Position numbers and translations under genes: made by a program
Part shown: one piece after another, positions 8,608-17,464 of the stretch
Layout: each line of letters begins with the position of its first letter
Position numbering within the stretch: position 1 is the stretch's first letter
The notes under the pieces: generated by a model
The model's database searches: none
What the model was told of the DNA's origin: nothing
What the model saw: only the letters and a program-made list of their open reading frames with translations
Assembly (NCBI GenBank): GCA_934163035.1
Contig: CAKPJX010000003.1
Location: 46,170 to 110,169, forward strand
Source of the DNA: an uncultured Bacilli bacterium
GTDB lineage: Bacteria > Bacillota_I > Bacilli_A > RF39 > UBA660
DNA length: 64,000 nt
Direction of reading: 5' to 3'

Positions 8608-10536
8608 CTATATATCTAGATTTTCCACATATGTGGCATTAGTTTCAATAAATTCACGTCTAGGAGCAACTTCCTCACCCATTAACTGTGAAAACACCTC
8701 ATCAGCCGCAACTGCATCATCTATTGTAATTTGTCTTAATATACGCTTATGAATATCCATGGTTGTTTCATTCAATTCTTCAGCATCCATTTCTCCTAAA
8801 CCTTTCATTCTCGCTATCTCATACTTAGTATTTGGAGCAAGAGTAGCCAAATATTCATCTCTTTCTTGTTCATTTAAAACATATTTAATTGTTTTTCCAT
8901 GCTTAATAACAAAAAGAGGTGGCTGAGCTGCATAAACATGTCCAGCTTCTACAATTGGTTTAAAAAATCTATAAAACAATGTTAATAATAGAACTCTAAT
9001 ATGTGAACCATCAACATCTGCATCCGTCATAATTATTATTTTATGGTATCTTAACTTAGAAAGATCAAATTCCCCACCTATTCCAGTACCAAAAGCAGTA
9101 ATTATAGTACGAATTTCTTCATTTGATAAAGCCCTATCTAATCTAGCCTTTTCAACATTCAATATCTTTCCTCTTAAAGGTAAAATTGCCTGTGTCATGC
9201 TATCTCTACCCTTAATAGCAGAACCACCAGCAGAATCACCTTCGACTAAAAATATTTCACTTATTGATGCATCCTTGCTTTTACAATCAGAAAGTTTTCC
9301 ATAAAAATTAGTAATATCCAAATCACCTTTACGTCTAGTTAACTCTCTAGCCTTTTTAGCAGCTACTCTGGCTCTGCTAGCAGTCATAGATTTTTCAATA
9401 ATTACTTTACCTTGATCAGGATTTTCCATTAAAAATCTTTCAAAAGCTTCAGAAAATATTTTATCCACAATACCTCTTACCTCACTATTACCAAGTTTCG
9501 TCTTAGTTTGACCTTCAAATTGTGGATCTGGATGTTTAACAGAAACAATTAAAGTAATACCTTCTCTTACGTCATCACCAGTTAAAGGATCATCTTTATC
9601 TTTTAATGCACCAATATTAGTAGCATATTTATTTAAAACTCTAGTTAAAGCTCGTCTAACACCATCCTCATGAGTTCCTCCCTCAGGAGTTGTTATATTA
9701 TTAACAAAAGAATAAATACAAGAATTATAGCTTTCATTATATTGTAAAGCTACCTCAACACTAATATCTTTATCTTTACCAGAAACATCAACTATAGTTG
9801 GATGAATTGGATTTTTATTTTTATTTAACATTTCAACATATTCAGTAATTCCACCTTCATAGCAGAAAGAATCTTTCTTATTTGGAACTCTATCATCATA
9901 TAAAGTTATCCTTAAACCTTTATTTAAAAAAGCAAGTTCTCTTAATCTTTTCATTAAAATATCATAATCATAAACTGTAGTTTCAGTAAAAATTTCATCA
10001 TCAGGTTTAAAACTAACAGTTGTACCAGTTCTATTAGCATCGCATTTGTCTATAATTTCTAATGGGTTATCAGGATGACCTCCTCTACTATATCTTTGAT
10101 AATAAACATTACCATTTTTATAAACCCTTACTTCAAGCCAATCACTTAATGCATTAACAACACTGGCACCTACACCATGGAGTCCTCCTGAAACTTTGTA
10201 TCCTCCACCACCAAATTTACCACCAGCATGCAATACTGTATAAACTGTTTCAACAGTACTCTTTCCAGTCTTAGGATGAATATCAACAGGAATACCTCTA
10301 CCATCATCTTTTACTGTTATACTATTATCTTTACCAATAGTAACCTCAATGTGAGTACAATACCCAGCTAAAGCTTCATCAATAGCATTATCAACAATCT
10401 CCCAAACTAAATGATGTAATCCTCTAGAACTAGTACTACCTATATACATTCCAGGTCTTTTTCTTACAGCCTCTAACCCCTCTAAAACCTGTATAGAAGA
10501 AGAATCATAAGTTTGTTGCACCTTTTCATTATCCAT
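8608..10536 (-). CDS. gyrB: DNA gyrase subunit B
   Basis: 642 residues. The GHKL ATPase motifs are [17 protein letters not shown] and [15 protein letters not shown]. The Toprim motifs are [11 protein letters not shown] and [16 protein letters not shown], with the C-terminal [12 protein letters not shown] block. Provides ATP hydrolysis and the metal site for DNA cleavage by gyrase. The start is 8 nt downstream of recF, so co-transcription is very likely. A perfect DnaA box TTATCCACA lies inside the gene at 9461-9469. RemB, found between recF and gyrB in Bacillus, is absent. Confidence 0.98.
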   Translation of the reverse strand: MDNEKVQQTYDSSSIQVLEGLEAVRKRPGMYIGSTSSRGLHHLVWEIVDNAIDEALAGYCTHIEVTIGKDNSITVKDDGRGIPVDIHPKTGKSTVETVYTVLHAGGKFGGGGYKVSGGLHGVGASVVNALSDWLEVRVYKNGNVYYQRYSRGGHPDNPLEIIDKCDANRTGTTVSFKPDDEIFTETTVYDYDILMKRLRELAFLNKGLRITLYDDRVPNKKDSFCYEGGITEYVEMLNKNKNPIHPTIVDVSGKDKDISVEVALQYNESYNSCIYSFVNNITTPEGGTHEDGVRRALTRVLNKYATNIGALKDKDDPLTGDDVREGITLIVSVKHPDPQFEGQTKTKLGNSEVRGIVDKIFSEAFERFLMENPDQGKVIIEKSMTASRARVAAKKARELTRRKGDLDITNFYGKLSDCKSKDASISEIFLVEGDSAGGSAIKGRDSMTQAILPLRGKILNVEKARLDRALSNEEIRTIITAFGTGIGGEFDLSKLRYHKIIIMTDADVDGSHIRVLLLTLFYRFFKPIVEAGHVYAAQPPLFVIKHGKTIKYVLNEQERDEYLATLAPNTKYEIARMKGLGEMDAEELNETTMDIHKRILRQITIDDAVAADEVFSQLMGEEVAPRREFIETNATYVENLDI

Positions 10537-10544
10537 TTAATTAC

Positions 10545-11657
10545 CTACTTTCTTTCTACTTTTCCATTATTAACTTCATATATAAAAGCATCAGTTAAAT
10601 ATTTTTTATTTATATTTTTTACATCAGTAGTTGTTATAATACTTTGTATATTTTCATCAATAATAAGTTTTAACAATTTATTTTTTTTCTTTATATCTAA
10701 TTCACCAAAAACATCATCTAATAGTAATACAGGATCATTTCCAATAAAATCTCTAAATATTGATATTTCTGATAATTTAAAAGCTAAGACTGCTAATTTT
10801 TGTTGTCCCTGTGAACCAAACGCTTTTAAATCATTATCATTAAAATAAAAAGTAAAATCATCCCTATGTGGTCCATACATAGTCATACCATAATTAAGTT
10901 CCTTCACGTAGTTTTTATCAAAAACTTTTTTCAACTCCTGCTTTATTTCATCATCATCAAAAGAAGTCAATTTAATATTAGGAACATATTGAACTTTCAA
11001 GCCATCATTACCACTTATATTTTTATAATAATAATTAATTCTGCTATTAATTATATCTAGGTATTCCTGCCTCTTTTTATAAATAATCACCGCTGATGAT
11101 ATAAGTTTTTCTGTAATTATATCTAAATATTTTTTATCAGCTATACTGTTATTAAAAAGAATTTTAAGATATTCATTTCTTGTTTTTAATATTTTATTAT
11201 ACTCGTTATAAACATTTAAATATGTATTTGATATCTGTGATAATTCAATATTTAACATATTTCTTCGTATACTAGGTGATCCTTTTATAAGCTCTAAATC
11301 ATCAGGTGAAAACAATATAATATTTAAATTAGAAATATAATCTGATAACTTTCTAATTTCAGTACCATTAACACTGATTTTTTTATAACCATCACCTAGC
11401 TCAACTTCTAAATTAGAAATAAGCCTATTTTTTTTAACAGTACCCTTAATTATGGACTTTTTTTTATTAAATTGTATAATATCAGGATTAGTAATAGATC
11501 TATGTGACTTTGTAAGTGCCAAAACTACGATAGATTCTAATATATTAGTCTTACCTTGAGCGTTATCTCCTATAAATATATTTATTTTAGACCCAAGGTT
11601 AATATTAACTTTAGAATAATTTCTAAAATTAGTAAGATTAATTTTAGTTAAATTCAT
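10545..11657 (-). CDS. recF: DNA replication and repair protein RecF
   Basis: 370 residues. Walker A is GDNAQGKTN (about 30-38), the ABC-type signature is GSQGQQKLAVLAFKL, and Walker B is VLLLDDVFGELD. RecF binds gapped DNA and helps RecFOR load RecA. The ATG overlaps the stop of an 8-codon upstream reading frame as ATGA (see that entry), and recF has no strong ribosome-binding site of its own, so coupled translation is likely. It has its own extended -10 promoter, separate from comK. Confidence 0.97.
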   Translation of the reverse strand: MNLTKINLTNFRNYSKVNINLGSKINIFIGDNAQGKTNILESIVVLALTKSHRSITNPDIIQFNKKKSIIKGTVKKNRLISNLEVELGDGYKKISVNGTEIRKLSDYISNLNIILFSPDDLELIKGSPSIRRNMLNIELSQISNTYLNVYNEYNKILKTRNEYLKILFNNSIADKKYLDIITEKLISSAVIIYKKRQEYLDIINSRINYYYKNISGNDGLKVQYVPNIKLTSFDDDEIKQELKKVFDKNYVKELNYGMTMYGPHRDDFTFYFNDNDLKAFGSQGQQKLAVLAFKLSEISIFRDFIGNDPVLLLDDVFGELDIKKKNKLLKLIIDENIQSIITTTDVKNINKKYLTDAFIYEVNNGKVERK

Positions 11658-11680
11658 TTAAAACCCACAAAGAGGCTCAT
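11654..11680 (-). CDS. Candidate 8-residue leader peptide before recF
   Basis: Short frame MSLFVGFK followed by TGA, where the stop overlaps the recF start as ATGA. Its ATG is preceded by AGGTGA at ideal spacing, whereas recF has only a weak GTGGG. The arrangement is visible in the sequence; that it is translated, and that it couples recF expression, is inference. Confidence 0.4.
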   Translation of the reverse strand: MSLFVGFK

Positions 11681-11725
11681 ACAATCACCTATCCCCTACT
11701 ACAGTAGTCCTATACATACATGAAT

Positions 11726-11734
11726 ATTATATCA
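11726..11734 (-). promoter_or_regulatory. Extended -10 promoter of recF
   Basis: Minus strand TGATATAAT, with the -10 TATAAT at 11726-11731. No good -35 is visible, as expected for the extended class. Gives a leader of about 60 nt that includes the small upstream reading frame. Confidence 0.55.
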
Positions 11735-11755
11735 TAAAAATGCAAATAAACCATG

Positions 11756-11783
11756 AAAAAATAGTTATTAATAACTATTTTTT
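11756..11783 (-). terminator. Terminator after comK
   Basis: 28-bp perfect palindrome: AAAAA, ATAGTTATTAATAACTAT, TTTTT. Works on paper on both strands; here it closes the comK transcript before recF. Confidence 0.75.
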
Positions 11784-11791
11784 CTATAAAT

Positions 11792-12238
11792 TTATACTTT
11801 TTTTCTATTTCTCATTATTAGATCCAATCTAGATGCTCTTGATATCTGATTTTCTATTGTTCTATACGAACACGGAACTATCAATTCAATATTATTATCA
11901 AAAATTAATTTAGTATTGTTAAAATCAATTTTTTCAAATCTCTTTACTCTTTTTAAAGAAACCCAAATACAATCTTCAGCTAGAGGTGAAGTTGTTGGAA
12001 AAACAATCAAATCATTTGAATTATCAATAACTATTGGCACTTTATACTCAGCACCAAGTATTTCCTTTGCTCCATCCTTACGTCCATTATATGTACTACC
12101 AAAATATTTACAACTATCTTCCATTATTTTAAATGGCAAATCATCTATAATGTATCTCTCCTCATCTTCATAAACAACACTTGAATTACCATCATTTGGA
12201 ACTATTGCTAAAGTTCCATTACTTATTTCATATTTCAT
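11792..12238 (-). CDS. comK: ComK-family competence transcription factor
   Basis: 148 residues. The ComK blocks SCKYFGSTYNGRKDGAKEIL (43-62), then KVPIVID and FPTTSP (80-85), match the family signature (FGSSYxGRKxGTKEL...PPIxID...FPTTSP). ComK activates DNA-uptake genes and its own promoter. It is shorter than Bacillus ComK (192 residues), mainly at the C-terminus, which carries MecA/Clp control in Bacillus. The location is unusual: it lies between dnaN and recF, where rlbA/yaaA normally sits. It has its own promoter and flanking terminators, so it is an independent unit. A strong GAGGGGG site precedes the ATG. Confidence 0.88.
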   Translation of the reverse strand: MKYEISNGTLAIVPNDGNSSVVYEDEERYIIDDLPFKIMEDSCKYFGSTYNGRKDGAKEILGAEYKVPIVIDNSNDLIVFPTTSPLAEDCIWVSLKRVKRFEKIDFNNTKLIFDNNIELIVPCSYRTIENQISRASRLDLIMRNRKKV

Positions 12239-12270
12239 ATTTTTTCCCCCTCAATGAAAACTAATTTGTT

Positions 12271-12338
12271 TTCGACAATAAAATACCATATTTCTTTGTC
12301 AAAAAATGACGTTTTTTGTAAAATGAAAAGAAGATTTT
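12271..12338 (-). promoter_or_regulatory. comK control region: AT-boxes, promoter, 0A box
   Basis: Minus strand: -35 TTGACA (12297-12302), 16-bp spacer, -10 TATTGT (12275-12280). Directly upstream are two AAAA-N5-TTTT motifs (12303-12315 and 12326-12338, gap 10 bp), the pattern of ComK AT-boxes. A Spo0A-type box TGTCGAA (12271-12277) overlaps the -10. The motifs are seen directly; autoactivation by ComK and control by Spo0A are inferred from Bacillus. Confidence 0.55.
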
Positions 12339-12350
12339 CATCTTCTCTAT
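12320..12350 (-). terminator. Terminator after dnaN
   Basis: Stem AGAAGAT/ATCTTCT with loop GAAA on the minus strand, followed by TTCATTTT. It overlaps the distal AT-box upstream of comK. Confidence 0.55.
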
Positions 12351-12392
12351 TAATATAATTAACAATTTTTACACAAATTCTACAAAATAGTA

Positions 12393-13514
12393 TTAATATG
12401 TTCTAATTGGTAAGACAAGTTGAGTTAAGGTCTCATCTTCACTAGACTTTATTAATATGGGTTTTATTTCACCTACAAAATGAATATCAACAGTTTCTGT
12501 GGAAAAACTTTTTAATGCTTCCATCATATACTTTGCACTGAAAGAAATCTTAATATTTTCATCATTGTTCTTAGTAATTTTCATTTTTTCTTCCACTCTA
12601 CCTATTTCTACTGAACTACTCTTTAATATTAAAGTATCACCATCTGTTTCTAATGTAACTATATTTTTTTCTTTATCACTAGTTAATATACTAACACGAT
12701 CAATTACATCATAAAAATCAGATAATTTAGTACTTATTACTAGGAATGAATTTTCTGGTAATAAATTAGCAGTATTAGGATATGTACCATTTATTAATCG
12801 TGATTCAAACTTTAAATTACCAGTTTTAAATAAGATTTTGTTATTAAATATATGGATTTCAACAAGCTCATCATCATTAATAATTCTTGAAAATTCTATA
12901 ATATTATGACTAGGTATAACAATGTTATAGTTATCTTCACTAGGTTTTTCTAGACTAACAACTTTTCTAGCCAATCTATACGAATCTGTAGAATTACATT
13001 CCAATAAATTTCCTACAATATTAAAGTTTATTCCAGTTAATACCGGCTTACTTTCTTCATTAGATGCAGCAAAAGCAGTTTGATTAACTATACTCTTTAA
13101 TATATTAGCTTTAATAGTAATTTTCTTCTTACTTTCTTCTAAACCAATATTTGGATATTCGCTTTCGCTAATTCCATTTAAATTAAATTCACTATTTTCT
13201 GTATAAATACGAATTTTTAATTCATCTATAACTTCAATATTTATATATTTATCAGGAAGTTTCCTAACAATATCTAAAATATATTTTCCTTGAACTATAA
13301 TACTACCCTCTTTTTCTATTATAAAATCATCATTCACAGACTCTATAACAGTTTGAATAGTAATATCATTATCACTTGCTGTTAGAGTTAATTTTTTCTT
13401 CTTAAGTTCAAATTTAATTCCAGCAAGAACAGGTATTAAATTTTTAGTTGAAATAGCTTTTGATACCTTATTTAAAGCCTCTAATAATAAATCTTTTTTA
13501 ATTTTTAATTTCAT
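12393..13514 (-). CDS. dnaN: DNA polymerase III sliding clamp (beta)
   Basis: 373 residues, three repeated clamp domains. Recognisable blocks are LTASDNDITIQ near residue 60, the family segment TGINFNIVGNLLECNSTDSYRLA in the middle (given in part: CNSTDSYRLA), and the C-terminal LTQLVLPIRTY, whose PIRTY ending is typical. Forms the dimeric ring that tethers PolC and DnaE. Lies downstream of dnaA across a short segment with two DnaA boxes, the classical order. Confidence 0.98.
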   Translation of the reverse strand: MKLKIKKDLLLEALNKVSKAISTKNLIPVLAGIKFELKKKKLTLTASDNDITIQTVIESVNDDFIIEKEGSIIVQGKYILDIVRKLPDKYINIEVIDELKIRIYTENSEFNLNGISESEYPNIGLEESKKKITIKANILKSIVNQTAFAASNEESKPVLTGINFNIVGNLLECNSTDSYRLARKVVSLEKPSEDNYNIVIPSHNIIEFSRIINDDELVEIHIFNNKILFKTGNLKFESRLINGTYPNTANLLPENSFLVISTKLSDFYDVIDRVSILTSDKEKNIVTLETDGDTLILKSSSVEIGRVEEKMKITKNNDENIKISFSAKYMMEALKSFSTETVDIHFVGEIKPILIKSSEDETLTQLVLPIRTY

Positions 13515-13646
13515 ATATAATTCCTTCCTTCTTTTAATATATTTATATTATTACTGTGGAAAAAGTTAAAAACTAACTTTTTCTTTATAAATTAAAGACT
13601 AAACATAAAATTTAATCTGTGGAAAAATTGTTAATAGGATATATTT
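13515..13646. other. oriC: oriC part 2: dnaA-dnaN intergenic DnaA boxes
   Basis: 132-bp AT-rich spacer with two copies of TGTGGAAAA (13555-13563 and 13618-13626), i.e. TTTTCCACA boxes one mismatch from TTATCCACA. In Bacillus the dnaA-dnaN spacer carries the unwinding site. I did not resolve DnaA-trio triplets with confidence. Confidence 0.7.
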
Positions 13647-15008
13647 TTACACAACCCCTATATCTTTCTTTAACTTTTCAATTATATTTGATAAGTCTTT
13701 ATTTACTTTTATTTCATTTTCAATCTTTTCAACAGAATGCATTACTGTAGAATGGTCCTTTCCACCAAATTCAGTTCCTATCTTAGGAAATGATTCACTG
13801 GTCATATTTCTACATAAGTACATAGCAATTTGCCGTGGAAAAGAAATATTTGAGCTTCTTTTTTTACTTCTAATATCTTCAACAGATATTTGAAAATACT
13901 CTGCTACAATCTTTTGTATTCTGTGGATATCATTTTTTTCTCCCATACCTTTACTTATAAAGTCTTTTAATGCCTCAATAGCTAAATCTAAGGTAATTTC
14001 TACTCCACCCATTATTGTGGAATATGCTATTAATCTTGTTATAGAACCCTCTAGTTGCCTAACATCCGTTCCTATGTTAGAAGCAATATATTCTATAACA
14101 TCTTCTGGTATTTCCTTTTCAAAATTCCCCCCTACTATCTTTTTCCTTAATATTTCAGTTCTCATTGAAAAATCAGGAGGAAAAATATTAACTGTAAGTC
14201 CCCAACAAAATCTAGTTCTTAAACGATCTTCTAACAATTTTAAATCGTCTGGAGACCTATCCGATGATATTATAATTTGTTTACTATCATTATACAAAGT
14301 GTTAAATGTATGAAAAAATTCTTGTTGCGTTTGTGTGGCCCCACCTAAAAATTGGATATCATCTATTATCAAAACATCAACATTCCGGTACTTGTTCTTA
14401 AAAAAATCAACATAATTAAAGTTTGTCCCACTATTATCTTTTTTATTAATTCCAATAAAATCTTGAATAAATTGATCACTTGTTACATACAAAACACGTT
14501 TATTACTATTTGAAACTATATAATTTCCAATAGCATGCATCAGATGTGTTTTACCAAGCCCACTATTACCATAAATAAACAAAGGATTATACATACTACC
14601 TGGATTCTCTGCAACTGACAATGCCGCCGCTTGTGCAAATTTATTGCTATTACCTACTATAAAATTATCAAAGTTATATTTTGAATTTAAATTAGAATTA
14701 ATTGCATTGTCATTTTTATTATTTTGTATAACAACCTTTTCAGGTGGAAATTCTTTTTCTATTTCCTCTTTCAATAACAGGATTATCTCATATTGACTAC
14801 CAGTTATTTCAGATAAATTATCTTTAATCAATTGTGAATAATTATCTATAAGATGTTTCTTGTGAATTGGCATTGGTACTACAATGTAAGCTTTATCATT
14901 AATTAATTTATAAAGTTGAGTATCGGCAAACCAAGTGTCAAAAGCAAGAGAAGTTAATTCATCTTTTGCTAGACCTAAGAACTTAGCCCATAAAATATCG
15001 ACATTCAT
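13647..15008 (-). CDS. dnaA: Chromosomal replication initiator DnaA
   Basis: 453 residues. Domain I is N-terminal (ILWAKFLG...LAFDTWF), followed by an Asn/Lys-rich linker, then an AAA+ domain with Walker A GNSGLGKTH (about 147-155) and Walker B VDVLIIDDIQFL. Domain IV has the DnaA signature GGKDHSTVMHSVEKI. Binds TTATCCACA boxes and melts the origin. An in-frame TTG 18 bases upstream is possible, but GGGGAG lies about nine bases before the ATG at 15006-15008, giving the usual MNVDILW start. Boxes on both sides of the gene suggest autoregulation. Confidence 0.98.
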   Translation of the reverse strand: MNVDILWAKFLGLAKDELTSLAFDTWFADTQLYKLINDKAYIVVPMPIHKKHLIDNYSQLIKDNLSEITGSQYEIILLLKEEIEKEFPPEKVVIQNNKNDNAINSNLNSKYNFDNFIVGNSNKFAQAAALSVAENPGSMYNPLFIYGNSGLGKTHLMHAIGNYIVSNSNKRVLYVTSDQFIQDFIGINKKDNSGTNFNYVDFFKNKYRNVDVLIIDDIQFLGGATQTQQEFFHTFNTLYNDSKQIIISSDRSPDDLKLLEDRLRTRFCWGLTVNIFPPDFSMRTEILRKKIVGGNFEKEIPEDVIEYIASNIGTDVRQLEGSITRLIAYSTIMGGVEITLDLAIEALKDFISKGMGEKNDIHRIQKIVAEYFQISVEDIRSKKRSSNISFPRQIAMYLCRNMTSESFPKIGTEFGGKDHSTVMHSVEKIENEIKVNKDLSNIIEKLKKDIGVV

Positions 15009-15039
15009 TCTACCATCTCCCCACAAGATAACTAATAAA

Positions 15040-15240
15040 CTACGAATAGTTTACCTTAAATTGTGGAAAAAAGAAACAATTTTATAATAAAAAATTTAAT
15101 TCACATGCTTTCCACAATTTTTTCCACATTTAAACACTTGTAATATAATGATAAAATTAAGTTTTCCACATTTTCCACAGATTTTTAATTCACATATTAA
15201 TAAAAGTTTTAAACAGAATTGTGGATATTGTTGAAATAAC
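15040..15240. other. oriC: oriC part 1: DnaA-box cluster before dnaA
   Basis: Between divergent dnaA and rpmH. Six DnaA-like boxes: TGTGGAAAA (15062-15070), CTTTCCACA (15108-15116), TTTTCCACA (15120-15128, 15162-15170, 15171-15179) and TGTGGATAT (15220-15228). AT-rich stretches flank them. Gene orientation switches from leftward to rightward here, as expected where replication starts. This is the incAB-like half of a bipartite origin. Confidence 0.88.
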
Positions 15241-15267
15241 AATTTTTACAATTATTTAAAGTTTTAT

Positions 15268-15297
15268 TTGACAAATACAATAATATATTATTATAAT
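15268..15297 (+). promoter_or_regulatory. rpmH promoter
   Basis: Perfect consensus hexamers TTGACA (15268-15273) and TATAAT (15292-15297) with 18-bp spacing. A strong ribosomal-protein promoter leading out of oriC. Confidence 0.8.
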
Positions 15298-15327
15298 AAT
15301 GTAGATTTATGTCTGGAGGTGGAGCAA

Positions 15328-15450
15328 ATGAAAAGAACATATCAACCAAATAATCGTAAAAAAGCAAAAAAACTAGGCTTTTTTGCAAGAAAAAAAACTA
15401 ATATTTTAAATCGTCGTCGTCGCAAGGGACGTAAAAAACTTTGCAAATAA
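15328..15450 (+). CDS. rpmH: 50S ribosomal protein L34
   Basis: 40 residues beginning MKRTYQPNNRKKAKKLGFFA with the arginine-rich tail RRRRKGRKKL, the universal L34 pattern. Slightly shorter than the common 44-46 residues, lacking part of the middle. The ATG is chosen because GGAGGTGGAG precedes it closely; an in-frame start upstream would add a non-L34 extension. First gene of the rightward rpmH-rnpA-yidC-jag unit. Confidence 0.97.
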   Translation: MKRTYQPNNRKKAKKLGFFARKKTNILNRRRRKGRKKLCK

Positions 15451-15500
15451 AATAACCGCTGGGATAAAACAGTGGTTTTTTACTATCATAGAGGTGAATT

Positions 15501-15860
15501 ATGAGAAAATTATATATAGTAAAATCAACAAGAGATTTTGAAAAAATAATTAAAACAGGAAACCTAAATAAAAATAAGTATTTTATATTATATTCAAAAC
15601 CAAATAATTTACCATATGCAAGGTACGGCATATCTGTAGGTAAAAAGGTTGGAAATGCTGTACATAGAAATAAATATAAAAGGATAATAAGACAAATTGT
15701 CGATAATTGTAAAAAAAGCTATATAAAAAATAGAGATTATATTATAATATTAAGAGGAAGTGCAAAGGATTGTAATTATCAAGAATTAAATAATTCTCTT
15801 GCCTCATTAATATATAGTATAAGAAAGGATACAAACTATGAAAAAAGTACAAGCAAGTAA
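15501..15860 (+). CDS. rnpA: Ribonuclease P protein component
   Basis: 119 residues. Contains the RNase P protein motif: GISVGKKVGNAVHRNKYKRI, with R/K-rich RNA-contact residues, after an N-terminal KSTRDFEKIIKTG segment. Assists the RNA subunit in 5' maturation of tRNAs. The gene ends inside yidC (23-base overlap), so the two are translationally linked. A GAGGTGAATT ribosome-binding site precedes the ATG. Confidence 0.96.
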   Translation: MRKLYIVKSTRDFEKIIKTGNLNKNKYFILYSKPNNLPYARYGISVGKKVGNAVHRNKYKRIIRQIVDNCKKSYIKNRDYIIILRGSAKDCNYQELNNSLASLIYSIRKDTNYEKSTSK

Positions 15861-16782
15861 CAAAAAAATTAAAATATTATTAATAGTACTGTTACTTTTA
15901 ATCACAACGGGTTGTACAACAACATTAACTGACAAGAACAAAAAACCTGTAAAAAATGAAGCAACAGGTCAAAACCTAACCAAAAACATCATATGTCAGC
16001 CAGCAAACAAAGAAACAATAAAAGCATATGAAAAGAATGGAGTAAATATAGAAAAACTTCCAAAATGTGAAAACTTTAAAGTTAATTCAGGAAAATATGA
16101 AGGATTATGGACTGGCCTTTTTGTAAAACCATTAGCATTTATTTTAATTACATTGGGAATAAAAGTTAAGAATTATGCAATTTCGTTAATAATAATAAGC
16201 TTAATAATTAGACTAATTGCTTTCCCTATAACCAAAAAAACTGCAATTCAATCAGAATTAATAAAAAAAGCTCAACCAGAGCTAGATAGATTGCAAAAAA
16301 AATATAAAGATAAGCAAGATCAAGAATCAATGATGAAACAAAATCAAGAAATGTTAATGATTTATAAAAAATACAATATTAATCCAATGGCTGGTTGCTT
16401 ATTCTCAATGTTACAATTGCCTTTATTCATTGCTTTCTTTGAAGCAGTCCAAAGAACACCAGCTATATTTGAAGGAAAATTTTTAGGCCTACAGTTAGGA
16501 ACAACTCCATCAGTAGGAATAATGACTGGTAATTGGTATGTATATTTAATTCTAGTAGCACTAATAGGACTTTCAACATTCTATTCATTTAAACTAAATG
16601 CTACTGGTAATATGTCAGCTCCTAATATGCAAATGATGCCAGTAATGATGACAGTAATGATAGTATTTACGTCAATATTAATGCCATCTGCTTTAGGTAT
16701 ATATTGGGTAACATCCAATGCTTTTACAATAGTTCAAAATATTTTAATTAAAAGGAGTAAGGAAGTAAATGGAAAAAAATAA
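15838..16782 (+). CDS. yidC: Membrane protein insertase YidC/OxaA (lipoprotein)
   Basis: 314 residues. A lipoprotein signal peptide is visible: hydrophobic LLIVLLLLITTGC with the lipobox Cys near residue 26. The 60KD_IMP/OxaA core follows, with membrane segments near LAFILITLGIKV, the cytoplasmic hairpin (ELIKKAQPELDRLQKKYKDK) and the paired C-terminal segments ending QNILIKR. Inserts membrane proteins with or without SecYEG; the Bacillus homologue SpoIIIJ is needed in sporulation. Start overlaps rnpA; its end overlaps jag. Confidence 0.96.
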   Translation: MKKVQASNKKIKILLIVLLLLITTGCTTTLTDKNKKPVKNEATGQNLTKNIICQPANKETIKAYEKNGVNIEKLPKCENFKVNSGKYEGLWTGLFVKPLAFILITLGIKVKNYAISLIIISLIIRLIAFPITKKTAIQSELIKKAQPELDRLQKKYKDKQDQESMMKQNQEMLMIYKKYNINPMAGCLFSMLQLPLFIAFFEAVQRTPAIFEGKFLGLQLGTTPSVGIMTGNWYVYLILVALIGLSTFYSFKLNATGNMSAPNMQMMPVMMTVMIVFTSILMPSALGIYWVTSNAFTIVQNILIKRSKEVNGKK

Positions 16783-17383
16783 ATATAGCGGAAAAACTAT
16801 TGATGAGGCCATTTCAAATGCAACTATAGCATTACAAGAAACAAAAGATAATTTAATTATTAAAGAATTAGAAACAAAAAAGGCAGGATTATTTAAAGGA
16901 AAAAAGGTTGAAATAGAAGTAATAGAGAAAAGGGAAGTAGTAAGATACATAAAAGAATATCTTCTAAAACTTCTAAAAGACTTAGGATTTGCTGCCAATA
17001 TAGAAGTTAAAAATCAAAATGAAACAGTAAAATATACGATATATTCTGATAAAGATAACCTATTGATAGGAAAAGGTGGAAAAAACTTAAAAGCATTATC
17101 AATAATAACTAGTCAACATATTTTAAAAGAACTTGGAACAACATTTAAATTTGTAATAGATGTAAACGAATATAAGGAAAAACATGAAAAAAGCTTAGAG
17201 TCTTTAGCACGACGCCTAGCAAGGGACGTAAAAAATACAAAAGTAGAAGTAAAATTAGACTCAATGAACTCATATGAAAGAAGAATTATTCATAATGCAT
17301 TAACAAATAATAAATTCGTATATACAGAAAGCGAAGGAGAAGAACCTAATCGTTACGTAGTAATAAAACCAAAAGAAGATTAA
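16769..17383 (+). CDS. jag: RNA-binding protein Jag/KhpB
   Basis: 204 residues. Order: Jag_N domain (KYSGKTIDEAISNATIALQ, residues about 4-55), a KH domain (LIGKGGKNLKALSIIT, about 90-105) and a C-terminal R3H domain (SYERRIIHNALTN then SEGEEPNRYVVI). Binds RNA and influences cell elongation and division; the partner KhpA is not in this window. Overlaps the yidC end by 14 bases. A symmetric terminator overlaps the stop codon. Confidence 0.96.
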   Translation: MEKNKYSGKTIDEAISNATIALQETKDNLIIKELETKKAGLFKGKKVEIEVIEKREVVRYIKEYLLKLLKDLGFAANIEVKNQNETVKYTIYSDKDNLLIGKGGKNLKALSIITSQHILKELGTTFKFVIDVNEYKEKHEKSLESLARRLARDVKNTKVEVKLDSMNSYERRIIHNALTNNKFVYTESEGEEPNRYVVIKPKED

Positions 17384-17395
17384 TCTTCTTTTTTT
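17371..17395 (+). terminator. Terminator after jag
   Basis: AAAAGAAGAT-TA-ATCTTCTTTT followed by more T, overlapping the jag stop codon. Confidence 0.8.
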
Positions 17396-17464
17396 GAAGT
17401 AAAAGAATAAGTAGAAAGGAAGCTAATAAAAATCTATAAGATTGAATTAGATTATAAATATATT

